Part shown: in pieces, positions 14,116-28,260 of the stretch
Layout: every line of letters begins with the position of its first letter
Position numbering within the stretch: the first letter of the stretch is position 1
Assembly: GCF_000150275.1 (NCBI RefSeq)
Contig: NW_002060955.1
Coordinates: 164,886-228,885, forward strand
Direction of reading: 5' to 3'
From: Trichoplax adhaerens
Taxonomy: Eukaryota > Placozoa > Uniplacotomia > Trichoplacea > Trichoplacidae
Length of the DNA stretch: 64,000 nt
Made by a program: the position numbers and the translations under genes
Notes under the pieces: model-generated
Database searches by the model: none
What the model saw: only the letters and a program-made list of their open reading frames with translations
What the model was told of the DNA's origin: nothing

Positions 14116-14800
14116 GAATTGAATATAATAATAATTTTATTTAGAGGACGTTTAATCTTCAATCTCGCGTGACAGTAGGTCACGATTCAATCATGTCTAC
14201 CATTTAAGATTAGCCTTGTTATTCATTTATCTAGCACATCAATTTTTACTGATTTAGTTGGGATATTGTCCTAGATTGCCAAGGTTTTTACCACAACATT
14301 TGTGAATGATTGATACTTTCTTAAATTGTAAACACTCAAAACTTACTGTAAAATTGACTACAATAACAGTTTTATTTACAGAAAGGTTTAATGTTCAATC
14401 TCACACGACTTTAGGTCACGATTTAATTAAGCCTAGTATTTAAAATCAAGCTTGTAATTAATTTATCTAGGGTATCGATTCTGACTTAATTTATTGGGAT
14501 ATTGACCTAAGTTATCTGAATCTTTACGATACTATATAATTATGATTAATACTTTTACAAATTCTAAATACTTGGGACTCACTATTCAATTGACTATAAT
14601 AGTAATCATTTTTAAAGGATATTAAATCTTCCATCTTACATGGCATCAGGTCATGATTTAATCATGCCGACCATTCAAGGTTAGGCTTGTTCTTAATTTA
14701 TCTTGAGCATCTTTTTGTTGAATTAGTTAGGTTATAATCCTATGCTGTCAGGGCTTTGACGATATCATTTGTAAATGATTGATACATTTCAAATTATAAA
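14116..14800. repeat. Three diverged tandem copies of a ~235-bp unit
   Basis: Copies begin near 14116, 14351 and 14588. Shared words recur in order in each copy: an A/T-rich start resembling ATTGACTATAATAGTA, then TTTAAT.TTCAATCT, then AGGTCACGATTTAAT, then an AATTTATCT block, then AATGATTGATAC or a close variant. The copies have drifted by many substitutions, so the array is old. No open frame is shared among them. Function is unknown; a local satellite or a nested non-autonomous element are both possible. Confidence 0.75.
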
Positions 14801-15782
14801 GCGAATTTGTCGTACAATAACAGTGACACTACTGTAACGTTTTACCTTATCTGACCACAATAGTCTCATGGGAATCTATAATATCTGTCGGATCAGTTTT
14901 AATAGTCTTGGTGAACCATTGATTCAATCCAATTTATGTATCCTTTAAAGGCCGATTTTTCGAACTTTTCATTCATTTTCTGTGAGTGAAAAATTTCCGG
15001 TATAAATAGTCAATCAATAGCCAAATATGCCTATAATACCGGATTTTGTTCCATTTTTAGATAATATATCTGTGCAAAGCTTTAATGGGAGGCACTATTT
15101 CTAATCAACAATAACAAGTAGACAATAATATTATTTTGTAGCAGGAAAACAAGATAGCCAATAACCTTCTAGCTCTATAGATTCCCATGCAGAGATATAT
15201 CGAAGCAGTTAATACATAATACATATTGAATAGGAGATGCTATCCAACATTTAATATTTTATCAAAATAACTTTACTTTCTGGTCGATTAATAAAATTAG
15301 AGATTGAAAGTCTATAACTGATATTCAAGGCTACTATCTTCGCCTCGGTAAGATGACCATTTACTCCATCTGGTAGAAGTAGATTATCGACGATAAGTGT
15401 AAAGCTGATAATATCATTCGCTTCTTTAACGAATCAATAATTTTATGCTAAATTAAGGCATCCATAAACAGGAAATATTCTCACTTTTATACACACTTCA
15501 TAAACAGATGCTCTAATTTCAGACACTGTAATAAACTGTATATCCATGAATGTAGGTAAAATGGTACGATAATTAGTTCCATACTGGGCCTTTTGGCTAA
15601 ATTACAGGAATTTTTTGTTCATACAATCATCAATTTTATTAACAGTCTTGATAATTAATCAACAATATACTGTATTAGATGTAGGTTACTCTCTCCCAGG
15701 AAAATCTTGAATCGTTCTTCGCTCGATGTTCTCTCACTATCAACGATTTCTACTTGCAGGTTTACTTGGCCATCGTAAGATT

Positions 15783-15970
15783 GACTGTAAGACCGTTTCA
15801 ATACCATTACATCATTGGAAAAGGAAAAATTTCAATTGGAACTTGATCAAATAAATACAGGCATTATTTGCTTGCTGACTGTAAGACCGTTTTAATACCA
15901 TTATATCATTGGAAAAGGAAAAATTTCAATTGGAACTTGATCAAATAAATATAGGCATTATTTGCTTGCT
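15783..15970. repeat. Recent 94-bp tandem duplication
   Basis: Two adjacent 94-bp units (15783-15876 and 15877-15970) are the same length and differ at three positions only. Each starts GACTGTAAGACCG and ends TTATTTGCTTGCT. All three differences are C in the first copy and T in the second, each before an A. The near identity points to a young duplication or to an assembly artefact. Confidence 0.9.
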
Positions 15971-16744
15971 GAAAATTACTTTCAATAAGGAATATAAGAC
16001 AATCTGATAAAATTACTGCATTGTCAAGTGGTGGAAAAGTTACATCTGTTCGAAATCGCATGGTAGCTAGGATTTATTATCTCATCAAATTGTAATCAAA
16101 TAATTTCAATACTTACTCTGACCACTATTCAGCTCGCGAGATCGATTAAAGCAACTTTGAACCTCTTTTCAATGCCATTTTAGGCTATTTTAGCCAAAAT
16201 TTTAGATTAATCTTTCGACGTCATTGTGTTTCTATTTACTTCGCTTTGACTTCTATTCAGTAAGAGTAAGACAACATCAATTGGAATTGAATTCTTATTA
16301 CACTTGACTTATAAAATTATATCATTGTTTACCAATTTTTTCAGTTCTCATCATTCCATCTGTTTCTCACCCTCATTACGACAACAACCTTAATTAGACT
16401 TTATACAATCCGCTTAAACAAAGGAAGCATTTTCTCCCTAACACTTACACTACCGACTCTTCAATCATTAATCATCTTGACTATTCATAATTATTATCAT
16501 CTTGATAATTATTTTTGTTATACTTCATCCAGTAAACCAGCTTCTAGTCTTGTGTTGAAAGTTTAGTGGCCTAGGATCAATTTAAAATGATAATTTAATC
16601 GCTATGTCATGTTAATTCAATCTCGTCCTGAGTGCTTGCCGTCGCTAGACACATTTGATTGTTCTCATCACTTTTATTCGCAATCTTTAAATTAGTTTTC
16701 AAAAAATTGGCACATTATCATCAGCCTGATCAACATCGTCTGTT

Positions 16745-19700
16745 ATGGCCGTCTTGAAAGATTTTGCTATTTATTTCGATCAGCCTTTTGCCGTTTATTA
16801 TCCTGGCCAATTTGTTTCAGGCTATGTTGTAGTTCAGTTAGATCAAGGCAGCATTAATATTACCGGCATTAAATTGCACGCTTATGGCCGAGGCTATACT
16901 AGAATTTTAGCCAATTTCCGTAATGGTACATTTGATGTTGATAGCAATCAAGGCGTAGAATGTGATGAGTATCTGGATAGAATTGAATACATTTACGGAG
17001 AAGGTAAGAAATCTTTTATGGATTTAGAAAATGGACTAGTATTTCGATTTTCTAGGATTGCCTACTCTAACACGTAAAACTATGGATTAGTTTAATTCTT
17101 CCTTTACTATTACTAATAGAAATTCACTGATAATACTTTGTATGTAGCTAGTCAAACTATCGCTAGTCAAACTAGTGGTATAACTATACACTATTTCACG
17201 TTTAAAGCAAGCTATATATGGTTTTTCTGTTCCGCTTAAGCATACATTGTTGTAGAGTCCTTGTCAATTTATATCGGTTTAGTATACAATTATAAGAAGC
17301 GTTCAATCGCATTTTCATAAAAAAATGAATTAGCTATAGATTTCTTCTAATCAATATAGTTGTCAATGTTATAAGTAAGGAATACATTAATCAATATAAG
17401 TAATAACTTATAATTTCAAGCTAAATTCTCTCTCCAGAACAACATCAACATTTCACAAATTTTTCATTCCAATGAAAGCACGTAAAAGAGAACGTCTAGT
17501 GCATTACATTTTTCACTCAACTGCACACGTGCCCTAGTAGAAGATGATTTATGACAATAATGCAATTTTGTCTTATTAGCCTGACACAAGTATGCAGTAA
17601 ATGTATAGCTGAGTATTTTAGGAACTTTAGTAACAGAATATTAATGATTAAAGTCTAGCCTAGATGATCATTCTATTAATAGCGATTAATTTGATTATTT
17701 AATATGGCCATTGAAAAAGAACAGATACAGAATCAATCATTGATGAATTTGGAACTCAGTTAAAATTTTCTAATTTGTACGTGTTGCTTTGGTATTTACA
17801 TCGACTAACGGCAGTACAATAAATATCAAATTATTCTACCATTAAATATAATAGAATATGAAGGCATTTCCATATTGTCCATGGACAACCTTTCTTCCCT
17901 TATATCGTCAGGGGCACTTTATTTCGAGAGAAATTCCATATATAAATAGCCAATACAAGAGATAAAAAAGAAATCTTAAAATCGTCATGCTTAAATTGTT
18001 CTTAGCCTCCTATTATCTAAATATGGACCATAATTCTTGAAATAATGCATTGCTATCGCATATTGGATGCCTTTCAGAGCTTTATCTTCTCAAAACTAGT
18101 CTATCAAGTCTAGTGACTAACTGACATGAATTAATTATTTTACCTGTCTACCAAGGTTAATCTCCGAGGCAATTATTTTGAGGGAAATCATTGGCATTTT
18201 ACATAAATACCAACAACTTGAATGTAGTTATATTTTGCTGTTTTAACTCGGTCTTAATCTTTAATTATCCCCATTCTGTACATGTAACGTATTTAAAATT
18301 AGGATAAAAAATCGATTTTATCAATTTACAAACACCCACATCTTACGGTAGTCATTAACATGTGCGGTAATCGACTAACTTTTATTTATTTTTAAACAAA
18401 TTAATTAATAAAGCCTAATTGTAGAAAGAGTCAACTTCTCAGCTGCGTACAATATGATAATCCACTATAAAAAATGACAAGCTAGAGGGATTTTAGTGCC
18501 TCCATATTATCATTTCAAACCAGAATCAAACGGGCGATAATAACTATAAGTGCTGTAAGCCGACTCTCGCTAAACTACCAATAAATTATAGTCTTGTTTA
18601 TAGAATTCTATATAATGATGAAAAGAAATAGTGCGCAATTCAGCAATCTCACAAAATACCGACTTTATTTGCCATTATGGGTACGTATTCAAACTTTGAT
18701 ATTCAAATACTGACATTTCTGTCTTAGAAAAAGATACAATATTTCTTTCTTGGCTAATACGTAGTGATTGATGGTCTTAATAAATAAACCGAGTGCTTGG
18801 GGCGAGGTGATTTTATTTTACATTTAATTAATTACAACAAGATTGTAACAGCTAAATGAGTCATTTTATAGAAAGCAAATGCTTTGCTACCAAAAAACTT
18901 AAATTGAGCAGAAAATAGACAATATATAAATTATTCTAATTTTATACGCGCGTCTCCCTATTTAAAATTTTATAGTTATATCCAATGTTGCCCTTATAGT
19001 TCGCTTAATAAAAATTCAAAATAACACAAGTTTGTAATGCATAGATATTTATATTAAAAATTATTTTTAGGTCGCAAGTTTTTAATGCCAGTCGGCCGAC
19101 ACCATCTAAAATTTAAGTTCCAGCTGCCATACAATATGCTTCCATCTTCCTATGAAGGCGGTGTGAATTGTTACATTCGTTATACGATAACCGCAACTAT
19201 GATACGACCTTGGGCATATGATTATATCACCACTAAAGCCTTTACTATACTTGAAAAAATCGATATTAATCTGCCAGACCTGAAGGTGAGATACTTATAA
19301 ATCTTATTGTACTTACAATTATTGTAAACTGATCTGCTTCTTTATCGCTGCATCGCTGGAATTACTAAAGTAGACTTTTATCTGTTAGTGAATAATTAAG
19401 CTTCTAATCTAAATAAGTAATCGAATCTTAATTTAACGATAGTAAAAACGAAATCTCACTAATTCAAATAATTGTAATCGCTAAAGCAAAAACAGGAAAT
19501 AGCATTTTCAGTACCAAGTTGACGGCTGCATCCATAACTAAGAAATACGCTCTTTTCCTAATGCTAAATGAGGTCTCTCGCATTAACACTTGTCTAAATC
19601 CTAACTATAGTTCTATCACTAAACACATAACAATCCCAATCTTAACCCTAAGATATAATCATAATCTTTAACCTTAATCTTATCTGAAGCCATGCGTACA

Positions 19701-20879
19701 AAATATTTTAACACACAAGGAAGACCACAATCCTTTTGCTGTAGGTCGTCGTATTTTTTGTAGATTATATCAAAATCTATCGCATTTCAGAATGATAGTA
19801 AATTGACTATAGATTGCAAATATAATGTGGCTCTGAAATAGGACAAACTTATGGTACAAATTGTTATAAATTGCTGTAAAGTTAATTTACTTTGAGATTA
19901 GTGTAACGAAATTTCTGTTATTAAATTCAATTATCAACGCAAAGTTTCGTTTTTAAATTAACTTTATTATCAGTGTTGAATCCTCTCTACGTATTAGTAT
20001 AATTTTCAAAAGACTCATTGACTTACAGTAAACTCAACCGTGATAGCCTAAATAATTTACGGTCTGTTATGATATCTGGTACATTCTTGTATCGAATAAG
20101 GCGTAGTAAGCATCTTTAGTAGGCATTGTACTCTCTTACGTAGGGTATTGAAAGCAAACCTAGAAGATCATGGCCTACGAGATATTCTTACCAAATTCAT
20201 CGATTTACTTCGGATGTCCGGCACTGTAACCATAAGCGAATGAATTTCATATTACTTTCGAGATAACAATCATGCAAAAAACTTTACCGCCTTCATATAC
20301 GTATATTAACATAGATGTTTCATAATTTAAGTTTCAATTAGCGGTGGAAATATTAATTTAGGGATATATAACTTGATAGTAGGATTAAATGATTTTGTAG
20401 TTTTTGGTACTTCAGTATAAAATTCATATTTGCGTACACTAATATCAATACCATGCATGTAGCATATCATTAGTTACATAAAGCTAGAACCATATAAATT
20501 TACTATATGGCAAGATATGTATATAAAACGCTAAAAATGTAAAGTAAATATGCTGTCATTTCATACGGCAGGATTTAAAGCTGCTTTCCTTTCAAAGTTT
20601 ATCAATAATGATAATTAAAAAAATGACTAAAGATGATGTTAAACGACAGAAATAGAATATTTGGAAATGAAACATGCTTTTGAATTATTTATAAATCAAA
20701 CTCAAACGTAGTTAATAAGGATTTGAAAGGATTACATCTCAATTATTTAGGGAGAGGGATCCTTTGAGTTTAAAATTGCTTAAAATGGAATATTCTTTAC
20801 TCCTTTACAAAGTATATTTTGCGCTATGAATTTATCGCGAGAATGGTTGTGATAGTTATAATTCCTTTGCAAAAGTCTG

Positions 20880-20913
<34 letters not shown>

Positions 20914-22795
20914 GTAAACCAGAGAATTTCGCATTTCATTAAATTTGTAAAATATTCTTATTCAAACAAGATATATGTTTTACTGATTTATTTCAGGTTT
21001 TGGCCGGATCTGAAGATTTTGTGAGTGGTTCTGGGTGCTTCTCTTGTTTATCTACACCAATCAAGTTATCTGCAACTACAGATCGAACTGGCTATTGCTC
21101 TGGAGAAAATATTAAAGTTTGTATATCAATTGAAAATACCGCTAGAAAAAGGCTGAGAGAGGTGGTTATTAAACTTATCCAAAATGTTATGTTTATTGCA
21201 AACGGTAAGATGTACCTTAATCAAATTTAAGTTCTAGCTTTAATGAATCATCTTCAAAATCTTTGTCTTTAGCGATAACAAAATGTTATAGCATGTATTA
21301 CTGGCAATGGCATAGTTTAAGTAGTTTATAACCAAAAATTTCAGTTACATATATAAAATTTGACCATTGACTGATGTATGGGCAAGATATAAGTTGTATC
21401 AAAAGCGTATACTCATATACGTAAAGTATTGAGCCTCTATAGGTGCTGACTGTCTTATTCTGATATATTAACAATTAACCTTGAACTTCAGTTTAGAAAG
21501 TACAGTAAAAAATCGAATTTTGAGAATATATCACATCATGTTATATTTTCAAGAGAAACTGATTGCTTTAGTAGCATTTATCTATTTTCACAATCGAGGG
21601 TTCTGAATTTATAAAAATGTGGTCAAAAGTAAAAGTAAATTAAAATTTTGCTAGTTTAAGCACAGATACGCATACTTGTAAATATTTAAAATTACTAAAT
21701 AATAATTTGGGGTAAATTTGGTAATCCACGATAATCTTCTCAAAATATTATTTAATTCACAATATTATCTATTACAAATTTCACTGATATTTTTTGACTT
21801 AAGTACAAAGGCTTAAGTTTAAATTTAAGAAATATAAAAACAGTAATGGAAGTACTCTATTATATTGTAATTACGTTAGAGTAATATGCTACCTTTCATA
21901 AGTTAGACATTTCTGCTTAGTTAATAATTTTTGGTTTTGAAATTTAAGTAATAGCACATAATGTTCTAGCTCATAGCAAAAAATATGAGTTGCTGAAATT
22001 AATTTCCATCACAATTATTGATAGACTTAGTCTGGAATAATCAAAAAGTATACGAAAAAATTCGAATTAATAATATTACCAAAACTGGAGACAGAATTGA
22101 ATGGACAGACCAGTTAATTCCAATTCCTTGCCTGCCACCAAGTAGCAAGGCATGCCGAACTATCCGCCTTCACTATGCTATTTATGTAAGTACTGTACCT
22201 ACAAAATATAACTTAATAAACAAATTTTATTGTTTAAGAATTGAGAGCATCGGTCACATTAAATGAACCAAGATAGTCAGCATAATCACTTTAGATGAAA
22301 AATAAAAACAGAAGAAGATAAATCTTTTTTTCAAATTATTATTTGAATTAATTAGTGTAATAATCAACTAGCTATCGGAGCTTACTGTAATTGATATTAA
22401 ATGTATGCCCTGTTAATTTTAATAATATACGGCACCTACCTAGGTTAAAGCAACGGTCTGGAACGGTTACAATTTAACGGTTAAAATACCCATCATCATT
22501 GGCACGAAACCTTTGCAGGATATGTTTGAAACTAATGGTAGAACACTACAAAATTTAGAAAATAATTTTCAAATTTCTTTTCCTAATCTCTAATCTCGGC
22601 TCTACATTTTAATACGCGCTTCTACGTTAATGAAATATCGGCTTTTTATTTCCTCTTTATTAAATAGGCTCGGATGCTGTATATAAATACCGAGATTGCA
22701 TTGATGGAAAAATTGATTTTCTGCGGAAAGATTCTCAACAATATTTCATTGGAAATCATACTTTTGTACCTCAATATCCATTTATTGTTAGTTAA
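16745..22795 (+). CDS. Gene C: alpha-arrestin with long introns, divergent C domain, no PPxY
   Basis: Six exons: 16745-17003, 19071-19285, 20997-21204, 22031-22185, 22444-22537 and 22668-22795; the joined frame is 352 residues, the shortest complete member. Exons 1-2 give the arrestin N domain (YYPGQFVSGYVVV; HAYGRGYTRI; CYIRYTITATM; FTILEKIDIN). Exon 3 gives the C-domain start, but the cysteine-rich block is reduced to CFSCLSTPIKL and the usual GYCPGE reads GYCSGE. Exon 4 has PIPCLPPSSK. Exon 5 ends KIPIIIGTKPL, so the usual IGTIP has an I-to-K change. The short tail (VYKYRDCIDGK, then FVPQYPFIVS) has no PPxY. Introns 1 (2067 nt) and 2 (1711 nt) are the longest seen; intron 2 carries a (TA)n run 84 bp before the exon 3 acceptor. 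AATAAA at 22872-22877 is a good poly(A) candidate. All junctions are GT-AG and keep frame. Confidence 0.88.
20882..20912. repeat. (AT)n microsatellite in intron 2 of gene C
   Basis: About fifteen uninterrupted AT units end 84 bp before the exon 3 acceptor of gene C. It is likely to vary in length between individuals. Being close to the branch-point region, it could affect splicing, though nothing in the sequence shows that it does. Confidence 0.95.
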
Positions 22796-25700
22796 GCACA
22801 TCGTATGCATACACGTACATATATATCTAGCAATACTATAATAAAATTTATATTATTGCGGATTAACAATGAATAAAAATGTATGTACGGTTATGTTGTG
22901 TATATCAAAAGTATAGAATCGAGTTGGTTTTTGCTATTTGCTTAAAAGTATCGGTTTCAGAAGATCTACAGCACTATGAATATAAAATTTCGAAATTATG
23001 AGTACAAGTTTACCGCATTTCATATTCTTAAATGTTTCGTTGGAGACTGTATTTTTTATGGTAGTTAGTGATAAATTTGATTTATTTTTGGTCTGCAATA
23101 ATCAACGTTTGATTGCTTTTTTCATTCAGCATCGTCAGAATTGATATTTAAATGTGATATTTAAACAGGCGTTAGCTGTTAATTAAAAAGTAAAATATGA
23201 TTAATAGAGCAATGTTAATCTGGTTCACCTCCATATTTAATAAGCATATATTACAGCTTGCATATCGATAAATCTTATCTATTTCAATTATTTTATTATT
23301 ACTCTATTTGATACTGTAGACCTATTTATGATTATTTCATTAGTAGAATGAAATATTTTTGTTCTCAACATTAACAGGAAACCTTGCACAGCAAATGAGT
23401 TTACTGTTCTGGTAATGGAATTAAACCCGAAATGAAGTCATTATAATAAATAACAATCACATCTTCTTGCCAACTAGGGGGTTCTCAATTTATAACATAT
23501 CTACTAGCTTCAGCCTTCATGATGCTTTTCAAATAGCTACTTTAACTGCTGTTTATTTTGAGTATTTCAGACTCCAAAGCCATAATGTATATCATATAAG
23601 CTAACTTCTATCTTGTAAAATACTTAATTTATTATATATCTGACATTAACGAACTTATAAGAAAAAAGTTTGGTACTTACGAGATACTTCATAACGAGTT
23701 ATTCATTGTAGTAAGCATGGTCTAATTATCCTTTCATACGACATACCTGAGACACAAGTACTCCGTACTATGGATATTAAATCGTAGCAACCATCCTAAC
23801 TCAAAGGCACTAAAACTATCCAGGATATTGGTATTTACGGATGTTTAACTTATGGTTCTTTGAGCATAGAAATGATCCGTGAACGATTGATGCTGCAAAA
23901 TATTACCAGAATTAATACCCGAAATAGCGTACCTTGGACATTCGTGTAGTAAGGTGAAAATATAAATTTTTGCTGGATAAATTATGTCACCGAGGATAAC
24001 TATGCTGATAAATACTAGTTTCAGATATACGATGCAATGCTATAGTAAACAGACTGTATATATAAATAACAACGAGAACCAGCCTTGAAACCCAAATCCA
24101 ACAGCCGTGCCTTATGATCATGTTACGGTGCTTTGCCATCGTAAGGTAAATTCACTAGCACCAAATGAAATAAGATCATTATTTGTTAATTGAACTTGGA
24201 ATATTAACTTTAGTTGTAAATGCACTATTGTACTTCGGGCAGTTGATTAATTTAGTCTTACATTAAGTACTCTAACTGGTAATTATACGTACTCCGAGTT
24301 CATTAGGATATTAATTACTAGAGGAGTGAACCGTTCACAAAGAAGAAAATTTGTGACTAATCATAACAACTCTACTGTTTTATTATTGACGTCATTACCA
24401 ACATTAGCGTTACTTGGTATAGAATTATATATCATCTCTTGTCAAGTTAATACTTATAGAACATCATGACAACAATTAATTTTCAACAAGTTAATTCCGT
24501 TAATCGCTAGTTTAACTACATTCGAGACAGAATTAGATACAGAATCAAGATACAGGTAAGGAATGCTATAATTACTGTATCCTTGGATAATCTGTAAATA
24601 ATAACTGCAGTTTTTAAGTATGAAGTATTATCATAAGTAGGGATTAAAAGTAGTTCGAGTTATTTCTTCCAGTAATCCAGGTCTCATAACGTGATTTAAA
24701 TATGTAAGTAAAATTGTGTTTTACATTGAGTAAAATCTGTCATTTTTTCAAAATATAGAACTACAGTAATTATTTAAGCTATTTTGGAGGCTTCTCCATA
24801 GGCATAATGACTTTGATGGTAAAAGGAATTAGAAAGAGGAGCTAAATTAATAGATCGGAATGGTGCATCTGAGAATTTTCATACAGATCCACAATCTTAT
24901 ACAAGTTATATGAATTATTTATAATTATGTTCTATTAATATTGCCTATTGCGCATGCATAGATAAGTTAAAATTTAGAACTTATTTACATCTGACTGTCT
25001 ATGCTACTGATAGACAAATGGACGCTTCCATATTTAATGCTTGTGATGATTAGTATATAGTACTTAGATTGCTATAATCTAAACTGACTGCAAGTGTATT
25101 GTGATCTTTGCTAAGGGTGGAAATTAATGGGCGTACCTCTTTTGATCTACCGTATTTGTTTAACTGAATTTTATTCAGCGCGTTATACAGTACTGTACTT
25201 TTCGAATAAAAGACCTCGCGGATTTTGAATATGTTATTGTGTTAGTAAATTTTATACGGAATACAAAGTATAAAAAAGTCATCCAATTGCAATATATCCT
25301 GGAAGAAAAATTTAAAAAATTTAAGATATTTATTGGATACAGCAATAACGACCACAGAATTGTGCGAATAAGATCCGAAATAATAGTTTCTATAGCCGCA
25401 CTAGCTGGTAAGTGAAATAAAAATTTGTCTTGTCTATCTAAAGTCTCAATAATGGCGGTACTATGAGTAAGTATGCAGTAAGCATACAGTTTGCTATATT
25501 AACGAAACTTGGTTTTATATCAATTTATTCAGTAACTTAAACGCATTGAGTAAGAAAGAAATTTCCTTATTATAGGCTTCAAATCATGTTAGATTGGGAT
25601 AGTTAGAGTAGATCAGTGCGTAAGCTGTAATAAAGAAGCGAGAGAAAAAGATAGCAAATGGAAGTAGCATAACTGAGCAATTAAGCTATCTAGTAGAAAT

Positions 25701-26410
25701 TAGTGATAATTAATAATACACGTAAATTAGGAAACTGCAATTAGTATTCACATTTAATTCTAAACTAATATCAGAATAATCTTAATGAATTCTGCTAAGA
25801 AATCTGTGTAATTACTGTGATACTATTAAATGTATGATCTTTAAATATACAAAATTAATGAAAAGTGCTAAAGTTAGCCCACTTACAACTCTCTGCCATC
25901 TTGCTAAGAATTATTTAAACCACAACTTGAACTTGGCTTTCGCTAGTTTTCTATATAGTAAGATGTATAGTTCATTTGACCTTGCCAAACTTTAATACTT
26001 TCCATCTGTACGGTATGGCAGTAAATCTAGTACTCTTTCAGCGACTTCTTTACTCACTTCTGTGCTTAATTGGTCTTACTTTGTAGTGTTGCGATCCAAG
26101 TCACATGTAGAGTGATTTTCATTTGCAAAAGTAACTAAAAGAATTCTTTCAATTAATTAGAACTTACTTTATATTGATAACAAGTTTCTTGAATGCATCT
26201 ATAAGAATTTTCTACCGATTCTTACCATGAAACAGAATACTTCAAAGGAAGTCGATCATTCTAAATATATTACCTGAGATTCCTCTACCACATATAGATA
26301 CTTGTATAAAGTTAAAAAAGTGTGGTAAATAGCACATTAGTAAATCATCGTAGTAGCATAACATATCATATCCATGTCTTTCAGATTTACAAACATAAAG
26401 AAATCCAAAG
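22796..26410. other. Spacer between genes C and D, 3.6 kb
   Basis: It holds the candidate poly(A) signal of gene C (22872-22877) and presumably the gene D promoter. No arrestin exon was found. A short open run near 24828-24929 (+), reading KELERGAKLIDRNG, looks mildly protein-like but has no context that would make it an exon. Otherwise this is unremarkable AT-rich sequence. Confidence 0.55.
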
Positions 26411-28260
26411 ATGAAAGAAATCGCTGAATTTGAGATAGAACTAAAGAAAAGATCATCTGTTTTTCATCCAGGGCAAACTATTATAGGCACTGTTAAGCTT
26501 CAACTAACAGAGCCAATGGCTATGAAGGATATCGAGCTTCGAATTTATGGTCGAGAAAGGACCAGAATATCTCGCCCATCAGATCAGACTTCCAAGATAG
26601 ATGTCCAATCTATTCTTGATCAAAAAATTATTTTATGGAGTAATGGTAAGATGCTGCAATAGCAGCTATCAAGTAGAATTATTATCAATAATTAGAATGT
26701 GTAACCGCCGGAATAAATACGTGCGATCCTAATCATTAATAACAAGTAGTAGCTATTTACATTTAAAAAGACTTTCATGACTAGATTCATACATTAGTAT
26801 CGAGAAACTATTTATAAGTAGTAATTTATCAACATCCACTCTAATTCGACGATTTACGAAAGCAATTCTTTTATATAAAGATAAGGATGAAAGCGAAAAC
26901 GTCCCTTCTGGAGCATACAAGTATAATTTTAAATATCGATTACCCTCAGGAACTGATATGCCGACATCTGTAGATGGTCAAATGCATTTTAACATTCGTT
27001 ATTTGGTATTAGCAACGATACATAGAGAAAAAAAATTAGATGTTATATCAAGAAAGCCTTTTACATTTATACAAGATGGAAAAGATACCTCAATATATTT
27101 GGTATTATAATAATTAAATTAAATATTAATATTAACTGAATAAGTGTACAGTAACTCTTCGTTAATGAACATACAATTATATAATGCTTGTGCAATACCA
27201 GCCATGTAATTTGATTCAAATTTTATCTTAGCAGGGTATAACCTAGCATAATCATTTCGTCAAAGTTTCTTAAGCCATTATCCAAAATTTATTATTACAA
27301 AATAGCAAAAGCCTCCTAGTAAGCAAAATGAGAAGGCTATATCCTGCTTATGTTTTCCACGTGGAATTATTCAGCTTACGGCTAATATTGATCGCTATGG
27401 TTACTGCCCCGGTGAATCAATTGTCATTAATGCAGAGTGCTCCAACCTAACCGATACGAAAATGCATGGTATAAGAGCTAAAATTGTTCGTACAATCGTC
27501 AGAAAATGTACAGGTAATTAATTATACTGCAGAGCTAAATACAACGGACTTCTCTATTATCGATAGTAATACAGATCATGAAATTTTATAGATGAAACAT
27601 TTACAGAAGTAGATAGCCCTGGAGGAATACAAACACCGACAGAGATTGACGAAAGGGAAAATTTTCATCTAATTAATCAGTTATTTCAAATTCCTGCGAT
27701 TCCACCGACAACGACAGGAAAATTAATTTCAATAAGTTATGCAGTGGAGGTAATTGGTAATGGAGTGATAAAATAAATTCACTTTTACTGTTTGTATGCA
27801 ATGATACTTATATGCAAGGAAATGAATCATTTCTTTATAAAGATTAGTGTCTTGGTGCCATATCGCGACAATATTCACGTAAACTTTCCCATCCAAATTG
27901 TGACTAGTCCAATGATAAAATCGGTCATGTCATCAGACTCTTCAACATCTCGTACTGATTCTACAGAAGCTCAAAAATGTATTTTGAATCCTTTATTAAC
28001 GATTGCATAATAGAAATAATTGATTTCCACAAGTTTAGCGAGATTTTGAAGCTGATGTAAATTCTTTATTGATATTTTTAGTGATCTACCGTCCAAGTAT
28101 TTACGATAAGATTGATATTACGATCGTAGATGGTCAATGTAAATCTTTGGGAGATCGATTATTCCAACCTTTTTATGTTTGTGTCAAAATTATCGCCTGC
28201 CAGTATCCGCTCTTTCTTATGAAAAGCCCAAGAATTCTATCTAAAGCCTTAATATTTTGA
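26411..28260 (+). CDS. Gene D: compact alpha-arrestin lacking PPxY
   Basis: Six exons: 26411-26645, 26881-27101, 27306-27513, 27592-27749, 27843-27978 and 28082-28260; the joined frame is 378 residues. Introns are short (78-235 nt). Exon 1 is the shortest of the family (FHPGQTIIGTVKLQL; RIYGRERTRIS) and lacks most of the acidic loop between the middle N-domain strands. Exon 2 carries MPTSVDGQMHFNIRYLV. Exon 3 begins QKPPSKQNEK, with a reduced cysteine block (SCLCFPRG), then DRYGYCPGES. Exon 5 has FPIQIVTSP in place of IGTIP. The last exon is the least certain: splicing 27978 to 28082 gives a tail with RPSIYDKID and DGQ, which aligns with the PPSYEEC-type block of its neighbours. Reading through instead stops at 28008-28010, giving 329 residues. 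No PPxY is present either way. Confidence 0.85.

Larger units (their letters stand above)
8155..16744. other. Long spacer between genes B and C, 8.6 kb
   Basis: This is the largest gene-free interval in the window. It contains the broken coding-like stretch at about 12.9-13.4 kb (- strand), the three-copy 235-bp repeat at 14.1-14.8 kb and the 94-bp duplication at 15.8-16.0 kb, each listed separately. A 98-codon + strand frame at 10192-10488 has no recognisable domain. No arrestin exon was found on either strand, although the interval is long enough to have held another copy. The rest is featureless AT-rich DNA. Confidence 0.55.
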
